64,000 nucleotides of DNA, taken from positions 1 through 64,000 of the forward strand of contig NZ_SPPD01000011.1 in NCBI RefSeq assembly GCF_004570575.1, given 5' to 3'. The notes beneath the pieces are model-generated. The model was not told the origin of the DNA and ran no database searches. It saw only the letters and a program-made list of their open reading frames with translations. The translations under genes and the position numbers were made by a program. How positions within the stretch are numbered: the first letter of the stretch is position 1; every line of letters begins with the position of its first letter. This document shows, piece by piece, positions 26,040 through 33,973 of the stretch. The stretch comes from Streptococcus cuniculi. Lineage in GTDB: Bacteria > Bacillota > Bacilli > Lactobacillales > Streptococcaceae.

Positions 26040-26849
26040 ATGGTGAAGAAGATAATCGCAACAGACATGGATGGTACATTCCTCAGAGAAGACCATCAGT
26101 TCAACCGAGAACGTTTTCGCAAGATTCTGAATCAATTTCATGAAAAAGGCTATCTATTTGCAGCAGCAAGTGGGCGGTCGTTACAGAGTTTACAAGATGT
26201 TTTTCAGGGCTTTGAAGACGAGATGGCCTTTATCGCTGAAAATGGCTCCTTTGTGTCCTATAAGGGAGACGTTATTTTTGAAGATCAGCCGATTGCTCCT
26301 CAGGTATATATGGATATTGTTCATGGGCTAGAAGAAGGCCCCTACGGTAGTAGCGCTTTTGTTGTGTTATCAGGGAGAAATGCCGCCTATTTACTGACCA
26401 GTGCGGAGCAATCCTATGTTGAGATGATTTCTCAATTCTACTTGAAAATAACTCTAGTTTCAGATTTTTCTGAGGTGACAGAGGATATTGTTAAGATTGT
26501 GGCTACTTTTCCAGATGGGGAATTAGAAGCTGGTCAGGAGTGGTTGAATGAGCGATTTGACAGTGTGACTGCTGTTACGACTGGATTTGAATCAGTAGAT
26601 ATCATCTTGTCAGACAGCCATAAGGCAGTAGGTTTATATCATTTGTGTGAGCATTTTGGCGTGGATGCTGAGAATGTTGTCGCCTTTGGCGACAATCAAA
26701 ATGACTTGGAAATGCTTGATTTTGCAGGGACTTCCCTTGCGACAAGCAATGCTAAGCCAGAAGTGAAAAAGGTAGCAGATGTAGTCATCGGTCACTGTAA
26801 TGACGAAGCTGTTTTGACCTATATGGAGGAAATGTTAAATGAGTATTAA
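26040..26849 (+). CDS. HAD-superfamily (Cof-type) phosphatase
   Basis: This 269-residue cytoplasmic phosphatase of the Cof/IIB group acts on an unknown phosphorylated metabolite. The motif I aspartates are in ATDMDGTFL, motif II is AASGRS, and motif IV is VVAFGDNQNDLEML. The reading frame is open from 26001, but AAGGAGG at 26022-26028 and the family N-terminus place the start at ATG 26040. The degenerate copy at 18997 has the same start context, supporting the choice. It overlaps the next HAD gene by 11 bases. Confidence 0.88.
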   Translation: MVKKIIATDMDGTFLREDHQFNRERFRKILNQFHEKGYLFAAASGRSLQSLQDVFQGFEDEMAFIAENGSFVSYKGDVIFEDQPIAPQVYMDIVHGLEEGPYGSSAFVVLSGRNAAYLLTSAEQSYVEMISQFYLKITLVSDFSEVTEDIVKIVATFPDGELEAGQEWLNERFDSVTAVTTGFESVDIILSDSHKAVGLYHLCEHFGVDAENVVAFGDNQNDLEMLDFAGTSLATSNAKPEVKKVADVVIGHCNDEAVLTYMEEMLNEY

Positions 26850-27648
26850 ATTAATTGCCCTTGATTTAGATGGAACCTTGCTGACATCTGATAAGCGGAT
26901 TTCAGCCGAAAATAAAAAAGCCCTTCAAGCAGCGCGCGAAAAGGGAGTGTATGTGGTTTTGACAACTGGCAGGCCTCTAAAAGCTATAGAACCTTTCTTA
27001 GAAGAACTAGACCTCTTAGGGGAGGGGAATTATTCGATAACCTTTAATGGTGGTTTGGTGCAGGAAAATACAGGTCGTGTGCTGGATAAAATGGGGTTTG
27101 ATTTGGAGAAAGCGCGCACCATTCGAGCGGTCACTCAAGAATTGGGGCTGCCCCTAGCCCTATTGTTCGGTGGAACGGTTTATACTCTACCTTCTGAACA
27201 AAAATCCCTCTATGCAGCCTTGAGTCCCTTATTGGAAGCGGTTGATATGGACGATGCTGATTTGCCAGACATCGTCTATAATAAAGCGGTTACGGCAGTT
27301 GATGCAGCTTATCTAGATGAGCGCATTCCTCAAATACCTAAAGAACTATACGAGCAGTTTGAAATTTTTAAATCACGGGATATTCTGTTGGAATGGAGCC
27401 CCAAGGGTGTCCACAAGGCCAACGGTCTTACCAAATTGATTCAGCACTTGGGAATTGACCGATCAGAGGTCATGGCCTGTGGGGATGAAGAAAATGATTT
27501 GAGCATGGTTGAATGGGCAGGTCTTGGAGTGGCTATGGCAAATGCTAGTGCAGAGCTAAAGGAAGTTGCTCAAGTAGTCGCACCCTTGACCAACGATGAG
27601 CATGGTGTCGCTTGGGCGATCGAACAATACATAGTAAGTGAGGAATAG
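26839..27648 (+). CDS. HAD-superfamily (Cof-type) phosphatase
   Basis: A second Cof-type phosphatase (269 residues) with ALDLDGTLLTS, LTTGRPL, a Lys-containing GVHKANGL segment and VMACGDEENDLSMVEWAG. It overlaps the previous HAD gene and is followed by ftsY after one base, a conserved streptococcal arrangement (smc-HAD-HAD-ftsY). The substrate is not known; members of this family typically dephosphorylate sugar phosphates or flavin cofactors. Confidence 0.88.
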   Translation: MSIKLIALDLDGTLLTSDKRISAENKKALQAAREKGVYVVLTTGRPLKAIEPFLEELDLLGEGNYSITFNGGLVQENTGRVLDKMGFDLEKARTIRAVTQELGLPLALLFGGTVYTLPSEQKSLYAALSPLLEAVDMDDADLPDIVYNKAVTAVDAAYLDERIPQIPKELYEQFEIFKSRDILLEWSPKGVHKANGLTKLIQHLGIDRSEVMACGDEENDLSMVEWAGLGVAMANASAELKEVAQVVAPLTNDEHGVAWAIEQYIVSEE

Positions 27649-27649
27649 A

Positions 27650-28945
27650 ATGGGGCTATTTGATCGATTATTTGGACGGAAAGACAAGGCAAAGGAAGAA
27701 GTACCTGTTCTTGAAGAACATCATGAAGAACAAGTTGTGGAAGAAGTTGCCCATGATATAGAACAGCACCATGATGAAGGGGAAGTCGGCCAAGATGTGG
27801 CAGAACTTAGGGACGAAACCCCAACGGAGCCTGTAGTAGAAGTGGTGGAAGTGAAAGAGGCTATATCAGAAGCCGGCACGGATATTTCAACGGATTTAAC
27901 GCAAGATTTTATGTCAGAGCACAAGGTAGTAGAGGAAATAGCAACCGTCCCTGTGAACGATGTAGAGTCGGCTTATAAGCAGTCCGGGGCGAACGAGGCA
28001 GGTCTACAGTTAGAGCCTGAAAGTGAAGAAGAAAAATATCAGCGAACCTTGAAGAAAACGCGGACTGGATTCGGTGCTAAACTCAATGAATTTTTTGCCA
28101 ATTTCCGTTCAGTAGACGAGGACTTCTTTGAAGAATTAGAGGAATTGCTCATCACCAGTGATGTAGGTGTGCAAGTAGCGTCCCATTTGACGGAAGAATT
28201 ACGCTATGAAGCTCGCTTGGAAAATGCCAAAAAGCCGGAGACCTTGCGTCGCTTGATTATTGAGAAATTGGTTGACATTTATGAAAAAGACGGTCGGTTC
28301 AGTGAGCAGATTGCCTTTCAAGACGGCCTGACTGTTATGCTCTTTGTCGGTGTAAATGGCGTTGGAAAGACAACTTCAATTGGTAAATTAGCCTATCGTT
28401 ATAAAGAAGCGGGCAAGAAAGTGATGCTGGTTGCAGCAGATACCTTCCGTGCAGGTGCTGTAGCCCAACTCGTTGAATGGGGGCGCCGTGTGGACGTCCC
28501 TGTCGTGACAGGACCAGAAAAATCCGACCCAGCTAGCGTAGTCTTTGACGGTATGGAAAGGGCGCTAGCAGAGCAGGTGGACATTTTGCTCATTGATACA
28601 GCAGGTCGCCTGCAAAACAAGGATAACCTCATGGCTGAGTTAGAAAAGATTGGCCGGATTATCAAGCGAAGTCTTCCTAATGCACCGCATGAGACGCTGT
28701 TAGCTCTTGATGCCTCGACTGGTCAGAATGCACTTGTTCAGGCTAAGGAATTTTCAAAAATTACCCCACTGACAGGTCTAGTTTTGACCAAATTGGACGG
28801 GACAGCACGCGGTGGTGTCGTACTTGCCATTCGCCAAGAATTGGACATCCCCGTGAAACTCATCGGTTTCGGAGAAAAGATAGACGACATCGGTGAGTTT
28901 CATTCCGAATCCTTTATGCGAGGCTTGTTAGAAGGTTTAGTATAA
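27650..28945 (+). CDS. ftsY: Signal recognition particle receptor FtsY
   Basis: FtsY is the membrane-associated GTPase that receives ribosome-SRP complexes for co-translational membrane insertion. The 431-residue protein has a long acidic N-terminal A region rich in Glu and Val, then the NG domain: G1 loop GVNGVGKTT from about residue 234, AADTFRAGAVAQL, the DTAGRLQ motif, TKLDGTARGG and GFGEKIDDI. A GTG four codons upstream is open, but MGLFDRLFG at 27650 is the family start. It ends the operon at a strong terminator. Confidence 0.96.
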   Translation: MGLFDRLFGRKDKAKEEVPVLEEHHEEQVVEEVAHDIEQHHDEGEVGQDVAELRDETPTEPVVEVVEVKEAISEAGTDISTDLTQDFMSEHKVVEEIATVPVNDVESAYKQSGANEAGLQLEPESEEEKYQRTLKKTRTGFGAKLNEFFANFRSVDEDFFEELEELLITSDVGVQVASHLTEELRYEARLENAKKPETLRRLIIEKLVDIYEKDGRFSEQIAFQDGLTVMLFVGVNGVGKTTSIGKLAYRYKEAGKKVMLVAADTFRAGAVAQLVEWGRRVDVPVVTGPEKSDPASVVFDGMERALAEQVDILLIDTAGRLQNKDNLMAELEKIGRIIKRSLPNAPHETLLALDASTGQNALVQAKEFSKITPLTGLVLTKLDGTARGGVVLAIRQELDIPVKLIGFGEKIDDIGEFHSESFMRGLLEGLV

Positions 28946-29001
28946 AAAAGAGTGGGACCTAGCGTGATATTGATATCACGAGTTGATCCTACTCTTTTTT
29001 T
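28944..29001. terminator. Bidirectional terminator between ftsY and the AlkD-like gene
   Basis: AAAAAAGAGT (28944-28953) pairs with ACTCTTTTTT (28991-29000), with an inner CGTGATAT/ATATCACG palindrome. T runs on both strands let it serve both convergent genes. Confidence 0.85.
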
Positions 29002-29679
29002 CTATTTCTTCCTTTTCAAGAGAGCTTCAATCCAGTCAGGAGCATAAGCAGATGTACAACCTTTAGGGACTTTTAGATCAGCATAAACTGCTAATGTACG
29101 TCCGATGTCTAGCCCCTGCTCCAAATAGTCAGGATAGGCGACCGCAATTTCAACCAGACATTGGTTCATGGTCCATTGGATAGGTTCTGCGACTGTCTGT
29201 AAATGAGTCTCTATAGTAGAAAGTGTTGCTTCGATTTCTTCGGGACTTGCTTGCTTCTTTGCGAAATACTTGCCTCGGAGTGCCCAGCCTAAACGCTGAA
29301 AGACAGGAGACTCCGCTTGTAGAAGCTCTTCCTCCCATTTTCTGGTATCTGAACGTTTGCTGAGAATGAGGCTGGTGAATTTATCAAGGACATTTTGTGA
29401 GACAGTGTCATCTAGGCAGGCTCGAATACTAGTTTCTGGTAGTTGATTGGGTTTTGCTTTGGCGATTTGAATGGCTAGATACTGAGCTTCTAAAATCCTC
29501 GTTTCCCATAAGGGCAGTAGGAGGTCAAGTTGGTTGGTATAGGGTTTAGCTAGGCGGGAAATAGCTCCCATAGGTACGCCATAGTAGGGTTGTGTTTCTT
29601 GTATTTTCGCATAGCGCTTGAGGGTGCCAGCATGGCTTGCGCTTTCAAGTTCTTTCAAGATAGGGTTGATGTTGGTCAT
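29002..29679 (-). CDS. DNA alkylation repair protein (AlkD-like)
   Basis: This 225-residue, all-helical protein resembles the AlkC/AlkD HEAT-like glycosylases that remove alkylated bases. Visible segments are KRYAKIQETQPYYGVPMG at the N-terminus, KWEEELLQAESPVFQRLGWALRGKYFAKK in the middle and CLVEIAVAYP towards the end. An upstream ATG at 29706 is in frame, but the start at 29679 has AGGAGA at good distance. It converges on ftsY and shares its terminator. Confidence 0.75.
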   Translation of the reverse strand: MTNINPILKELESASHAGTLKRYAKIQETQPYYGVPMGAISRLAKPYTNQLDLLLPLWETRILEAQYLAIQIAKAKPNQLPETSIRACLDDTVSQNVLDKFTSLILSKRSDTRKWEEELLQAESPVFQRLGWALRGKYFAKKQASPEEIEATLSTIETHLQTVAEPIQWTMNQCLVEIAVAYPDYLEQGLDIGRTLAVYADLKVPKGCTSAYAPDWIEALLKRKK

Positions 29680-29750
29680 ATTTTCTCCTAAAAAAGAGGG
29701 ATTCAAGGACGCTTGTGGCGCTTTTCTTGATTCCCTTTTTATGTAGATTC

Positions 29751-31235
29751 TTATAGCAATCCGCGTTCGCGATACCAGACATCAGGTGTCCAGCTCCATT
29801 TGCTACCATAGCTTTCTAATAAATCAAATGCGGCTTGTGGTCCCATACTGCCTGCTGGATAGTAGTGAAGTGGCACTTGGTTTTCCTGCCAAATACGAAC
29901 GACTTGGTCGATAAACTGCCAGCTTGCCTTGACCTCTTCCCAGTGGCTAAAGTTGGTCGAGTCGCCGTGCAAGACATCATAGAAGAGTTTTTCGTATGCT
30001 TCTGGTGAATTGCCAAGGGCGGTGGCGTTATGGCGGAAGTTGAGTTTAGCAGGGGTCAGTGCAAAGTGTGAGCCGACTTCTTTTCCATTGATTGATAGGG
30101 AGAATCCTTCGGTTGGCTGGATGTAAATCGTCAAGACATTTTTTTCTGCATGTTGACCAAAGATGTCGTGCGCCTGTTTGAAGACAATGGTAATGCGGGT
30201 TCCTTTTTCTGTCAGGCGTTTGCCGGTACGGAAGAAGAAAGGCACATCACGAAAGGCATCGGTATCAACAAAGAAAACTCCGCTAGCAAAGGTTTCGGTC
30301 TGCGAACCTGCTGCGATATTTGGCTCTTCCAAATACCCCACATAATCTTTTCCATCAATATGCCCAGCGGTGTATTGACCCCTGATGAAATTGCGCTTGA
30401 TTTCTTCTTCGGTCTGCTGTTTCAGATGTTGGAAGACCTTGATTTTCTCTGCCCGTACATCTGCCTCGCTAAAGCTAGCAGGCTTATCCATGGCAAGGAG
30501 GGAGAGAACTTGTAGAGCATGATTTTGAATCATGTCTTTCAAGGCACCTGAATGGTCATAGTAGCCCCCTCGATCTTCAACCCCAATCGACTCTGCGAAG
30601 TTGATTTGGACAGACTCGATGTAGTCACGGTTCCAGATATGCTCAAAAATGATATTGGCAAACCGCACAGCAAAGATATTTTGTACCATTTCTTTGCCAA
30701 GGTAATGGTCGATGCGGAAAATCTGCTCCTCTTCAAAAGTTTCTGACAACTCTTGATTGAGCTTTTCGGCTGTCTCTAGGCTTGTTCCGAAAGGTTTTTC
30801 AATAATGAGGCGCTCAAACCCTTTTCCATCAACGATTTGCTCCGATTTCAAGTGTTTGGCAATGGTTCCGAAGAACTCTGGTGCCATAGATAGGAAGAAA
30901 ACCTTGTTGTGCTTGGTTTCATGCTTTGTTCCCAATGTTTCCTGTAATTGCTTTAGGGCAATGTAATGCCCGCTATCATTGACATCGTGGCTCTGGTAGT
31001 AAAAATGGCTGGCAAATTCATGGGCTTGGCGCGTGTTATCTGGTAAATCACCGAGCGATTCAATCACGACCTGTTCAAAATATTCCTTGGTCCATGGACG
31101 GCGCGCTGTACCAATCACGGCAAAGTGCTGTCCGATATGCCCAGCCTTATAGAGTCGAAAAAGCGAGGGATAGAGTTTGCGCTTGGCGAGATCCCCACTA
31201 GCTCCAAAAATAGTAAATAGTACGTGTGATGACAT
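29751..31235 (-). CDS. zwf: Glucose-6-phosphate 1-dehydrogenase
   Basis: G6PDH oxidises glucose 6-phosphate with NADP+, opening the oxidative pentose phosphate pathway. The 494-residue protein starts MSSHVLFTIFGASGDLAKRK (nucleotide loop GASGDL), has IIEKPFG and the active-site RIDHYLGKEMVQN. Longer in-frame starts up to 31295 would precede the promoter's likely start site, so ATG 31235 is chosen. Length is typical. Confidence 0.96.
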   Translation of the reverse strand: MSSHVLFTIFGASGDLAKRKLYPSLFRLYKAGHIGQHFAVIGTARRPWTKEYFEQVVIESLGDLPDNTRQAHEFASHFYYQSHDVNDSGHYIALKQLQETLGTKHETKHNKVFFLSMAPEFFGTIAKHLKSEQIVDGKGFERLIIEKPFGTSLETAEKLNQELSETFEEEQIFRIDHYLGKEMVQNIFAVRFANIIFEHIWNRDYIESVQINFAESIGVEDRGGYYDHSGALKDMIQNHALQVLSLLAMDKPASFSEADVRAEKIKVFQHLKQQTEEEIKRNFIRGQYTAGHIDGKDYVGYLEEPNIAAGSQTETFASGVFFVDTDAFRDVPFFFRTGKRLTEKGTRITIVFKQAHDIFGQHAEKNVLTIYIQPTEGFSLSINGKEVGSHFALTPAKLNFRHNATALGNSPEAYEKLFYDVLHGDSTNFSHWEEVKASWQFIDQVVRIWQENQVPLHYYPAGSMGPQAAFDLLESYGSKWSWTPDVWYRERGLL

Positions 31236-31266
31236 AGAATATTTCCAATCTGTAGAATTTAGTAGT

Positions 31267-31275
31267 AGTATATCA
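31267..31275 (-). promoter_or_regulatory. Extended -10 promoter of zwf
   Basis: On the minus strand TGATATACT (31275-31267) forms an extended -10, about 30 bases before the zwf ATG. Confidence 0.55.
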
Positions 31276-31407
31276 TAAATTGTCTGAAAATTCACCTACT
31301 ACTCGTTAAAAATCATATTCGGACCTTGTGAAGTCAACGTGCAGTTGTAGAGGCAGAATACGATGTTTAGAGACTAGCGATTAGCGATTGCGAGAGAGAT
31401 TTTTTGA

Positions 31408-32223
31408 CTAAAAGACACGGTAGACATAGGGATTTTTGGGTTGTTCAATCTTGGTGTATTCCGTCAGCTCAAGTGTTGGAAGAGCCTGCTGGAGGGAATT
31501 GTGATAGGAGAGTTTGATTGTTCCCTTGGCAGCCACCCACGTATTGTCTGGGAAAGTCGTATCTTGCCCTGTGGACAGTAGGCCGTAGACACCAGAATCG
31601 GCAATACAGTGGATAATTCCAAAGCGGAAGAGAAATTGCTGGTTGGGATTATCAGGGTCATTGTAGACAAAACCTACCATTTCAAGGTGTTTGCCGACAA
31701 ATTCATTGGGATAGTCATAGATGGCCTCCATCACTTCCATGTAATTTTCGTTGGTAACGCTGATAATCTCTTGGTCTAAATAGCGTTCTGTGACCTTACG
31801 CATTTCACTTTGATAGTTGGATTTGGTGAAGTAGGCAGAAGTATCGGGTTTCAAGTATTGGACAGTGGTTCCTTCCTGCTCTTGAACCCCGGTATCCGTT
31901 CCTGCTGCGAGTGGGAAATGATAGCCCTTAGCCGCAACGGTCGCTGAGTCTAGATGGACCGTTGGAAAGCCCCAAGCGACAATCAGGGGAATGAGCAGGA
32001 GGGCAATGCTGGTCAGTTTGGCTATTTTCGTTGATAAATGGCTATGCGTTTCCAGTTGCTTAACCCAGACATAGAGCTGGACGAGGGCCAGCAGGAAGGT
32101 TAAGACCATGGAGAGATAGGCTAGATAAGAGTAATGCAGGTTGATGTACTGGTCGAGTTTTCCAGAAACGTAGAGATAGAGGGTCATTTCAAAATAACCT
32201 GCTAATAATAAGAATCGAATCAT
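31408..32223 (-). CDS. TIGR03943/YcgQ-type membrane protein (DUF1980)
   Basis: This 271-residue protein has an N-terminal membrane part (four hydrophobic stretches in the first 110 residues) and an extracytoplasmic C-terminal domain with FGIIHCIADSGVYGLL. It fits the YcgQ/TIGR03943 family, nearly always encoded next to a DUF318-type permease, as here. In Bacillus the pair is zinc-regulated, which suggests but does not prove a metal-related role. It starts one base after the permease gene ends. Confidence 0.8.
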   Translation of the reverse strand: MIRFLLLAGYFEMTLYLYVSGKLDQYINLHYSYLAYLSMVLTFLLALVQLYVWVKQLETHSHLSTKIAKLTSIALLLIPLIVAWGFPTVHLDSATVAAKGYHFPLAAGTDTGVQEQEGTTVQYLKPDTSAYFTKSNYQSEMRKVTERYLDQEIISVTNENYMEVMEAIYDYPNEFVGKHLEMVGFVYNDPDNPNQQFLFRFGIIHCIADSGVYGLLSTGQDTTFPDNTWVAAKGTIKLSYHNSLQQALPTLELTEYTKIEQPKNPYVYRVF

Positions 32224-32224
32224 G

Positions 32225-33127
32225 TTAGAGACCTCCTATCGCAAGACAATACAGGGTGATGACAACAGAGATTATCCCGATAAATTGCAGAATAAAAGAT
32301 GTTTTAAAGGAATGCTGCATCATGATGAGGTTTTTAATGTCAATCATGGGACCGATGACGAGAAAGGCCATGATGGGCGCAAAGCCAAAGCTCGAAAGGA
32401 GGGATGCCCCGATAAAAGCATCGGCTTCTGAACAGAGGGATAACAAAAAAGCAAGCAGCATCATCAAGAGAATGGCTGTAAAGGGATTGTGACCAATCTG
32501 GGTCAAGATACTGGTCGGAATGTAGACTTGGACGAGGCTGGCAAAGAGACAGCCAAACACCAAGTAGCGACCTGTATCAAAAAATTCGTCGATACTTTGT
32601 ACCAAGGCTTGTCCCACTTTGCTCCAGCCACTCAAATGGGAAAAATCATGCGTATGCAAGGGAGAAACCTGTTCTTTTAAAATAGAGCCTGTCTGGAAAA
32701 ATCCCAGAAAAATCCCTAAGACTAGAGCAACCAGAATCGAACCCAGTGCGCGGTAGAATGCGAATTTGACTGAATTCCCAAAAGCGGTAAAGGTCGCAAA
32801 TAGGACAATCGGATTGATGACAGGGGCAGTTGCGAGGAAGGGAATAGCCGTATAAGTCGGCACTTTTTTCTCCAACAATCGGTTGACAATCGGTACAATC
32901 CCACATTCGCAAGAGGGGAAGATAAAGCCGATAAAGGTTCCAAAGAGGATTCTCAAAAAACGATTGTTAGGTAGGGCCTGATGGACACGGTCTGGTGTGA
33001 CATACACCTCGATAAAGCCTGAAATCAGGGAACCGATGAGGACAAAGGGCAGGGCCTCAATGATAATGGAAAGAAAAATCGCTCCTGCTTGTAAGACAGA
33101 AGCTGGCAGGTTTTGAAATCCCAACAT
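32225..33127 (-). CDS. DUF318/YcgR-type predicted permease
   Basis: This 300-residue integral membrane protein has about eight helices and the family signature PSCECGIVPIVNRLL near residue 71, with two cysteines, plus FLATAPVINPIVL. It is the permease partner of the TIGR03943 protein. The family (PF03773) includes organoarsenical and other permeases; the substrate here is unknown. It lies just downstream of the small gene at 33136-33276 and probably shares its transcript. Confidence 0.82.
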   Translation of the reverse strand: MLGFQNLPASVLQAGAIFLSIIIEALPFVLIGSLISGFIEVYVTPDRVHQALPNNRFLRILFGTFIGFIFPSCECGIVPIVNRLLEKKVPTYTAIPFLATAPVINPIVLFATFTAFGNSVKFAFYRALGSILVALVLGIFLGFFQTGSILKEQVSPLHTHDFSHLSGWSKVGQALVQSIDEFFDTGRYLVFGCLFASLVQVYIPTSILTQIGHNPFTAILLMMLLAFLLSLCSEADAFIGASLLSSFGFAPIMAFLVIGPMIDIKNLIMMQHSFKTSFILQFIGIISVVITLYCLAIGGL

Positions 33128-33135
33128 GGCCGAAC

Positions 33136-33276
33136 CTACTTCTCAGAGGTTTTCTTGGCAGGAGTTTCTTTTTTTACCTTGGAATCAGGAAATTCCACCT
33201 GCTCCAGTGCATCAAAAGAGGCAAATTCTTCCAACATTTTTTCTAAATCATCTTTTCGTTTGTATGTGACAGCCAT
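33136..33276 (-). CDS. Small conserved streptococcal protein (46 aa)
   Basis: A 46-codon gene with a good GGAGGTGCC ribosome site just before ATG 33276. The protein begins MAVTYKRKDDLEKMLEEFA and ends in a Lys-rich tail. It recalls the small streptococcal family known as SPJ_0845; function is unknown. It ends eight bases before the permease gene starts, in the same direction, so a shared operon is likely. Confidence 0.7.
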   Translation of the reverse strand: MAVTYKRKDDLEKMLEEFASFDALEQVEFPDSKVKKETPAKKTSEK

Positions 33277-33360
33277 GAGGCACCTCCAAATAGTATGTTT
33301 CGTTTCATAGTTAATAATTCTATTATACTCTTTCTTCTTAAAAAAAGCAGAAATCAGACA

Positions 33361-33504
33361 TGTGTAGCAAGAGAAATATTGCAGGACAGTCGTCTAAAGG
33401 GAATTGCTCAAGAGGATGAAGTTCTCCGTGTTTCCGAGAAGCAATTTAACAGCATGCAGGCAATGGCAGTTGCCCTTGGTGATGATACAGCAAATGTATC
33501 ATAA
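33361..33504 (+). pseudogene. Remnant of a lipase/effector-like gene
   Basis: The frame reading VLRVSEKQFNSMQAMAVAL resembles VLKVADNKSNGMQAMAVAP in the lipase-like gene at 33974 (DNA ATGCAGGCAATGGCAGTTGC is shared exactly). It has no matching N-terminus and stops at 33504, where ATGATAC/GTATCAT (33482-33502) forms a hairpin. It is probably the remains of a second toxin copy. The stretch 33277-33587 otherwise holds only the next promoter. Confidence 0.55.
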
Positions 33505-33554
33505 AAAATATTGCTTTTTTATTGTTAGTGAATGTTATTCCACAGAAACTGGTG

Positions 33555-33560
33555 TATAAT
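33555..33560 (+). promoter_or_regulatory. Probable -10 box of the lipoprotein-effector operon
   Basis: TATAAT at 33555-33560 is preceded by TG. AGGGAGGAAG lies before the ATG at 33588. Confidence 0.5.
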
Positions 33561-33587
33561 GATAATAAAGCGAGGGAGGAAGAAAGC

Positions 33588-33971
33588 ATGAAGAAATGGT
33601 TTAGAGCTATTTTGTTAGTGATGTGTATAATTGGAATTTTAGGAGGGTGTAGTATGGAAAAGGAAACCTTGACGAGAGAGCAACAGGACAATGTTGTTAG
33701 ATGGATTGCAAGAAATTATAATGTAGAGTCAATCGAATTTATGACATTCAATAAGGATTTAAAAACTGGGTCGTATCATTTGAGGTTTAAGCTAAACAAA
33801 GACCATCATTCTGGAATCACGGTTAATACACTATCAGAATTTGATAGTTCTTATGAAAGTGTTAGACTGGGAGCGCTTGAAGATTTTCATGACATTAGTA
33901 GACGTAGTGCTATTCCCAAAAATGAAGAAGTTGATATTTCTCACATTGAGGTAACTTATTTAGGAGAATAA
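33588..33971 (+). CDS. Small lipoprotein, candidate immunity protein (TilA/cystatin-like fold type)
   Basis: The 127-residue protein has a lipoprotein signal ending in ILGGC (Cys about residue 21). Its body contains ARNYNVESIEFMTFNKDLKTGSYHLRFKLN written as NYNVESIEFMTF and KTGSYHLRFKLN, the pattern of DUF4467/cystatin-fold lipoproteins. In S. aureus such a lipoprotein (TilA) neutralises the secreted lipase toxin TslA. Here it sits directly upstream of a lipase-plus-helical protein and overlaps it by one base, which supports an immunity role. A frame open from 33522 is rejected because the ribosome site and signal peptide fit 33588. Confidence 0.72.
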   Translation: MKKWFRAILLVMCIIGILGGCSMEKETLTREQQDNVVRWIARNYNVESIEFMTFNKDLKTGSYHLRFKLNKDHHSGITVNTLSEFDSSYESVRLGALEDFHDISRRSAIPKNEEVDISHIEVTYLGE

Positions 33972-33973
33972 TG

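Noticed and set aside
25849..26046. 65-codon ORF before the HAD gene
   Set aside because: It spans the HAD promoter and start region, has no ribosome site and no recognisable sequence.
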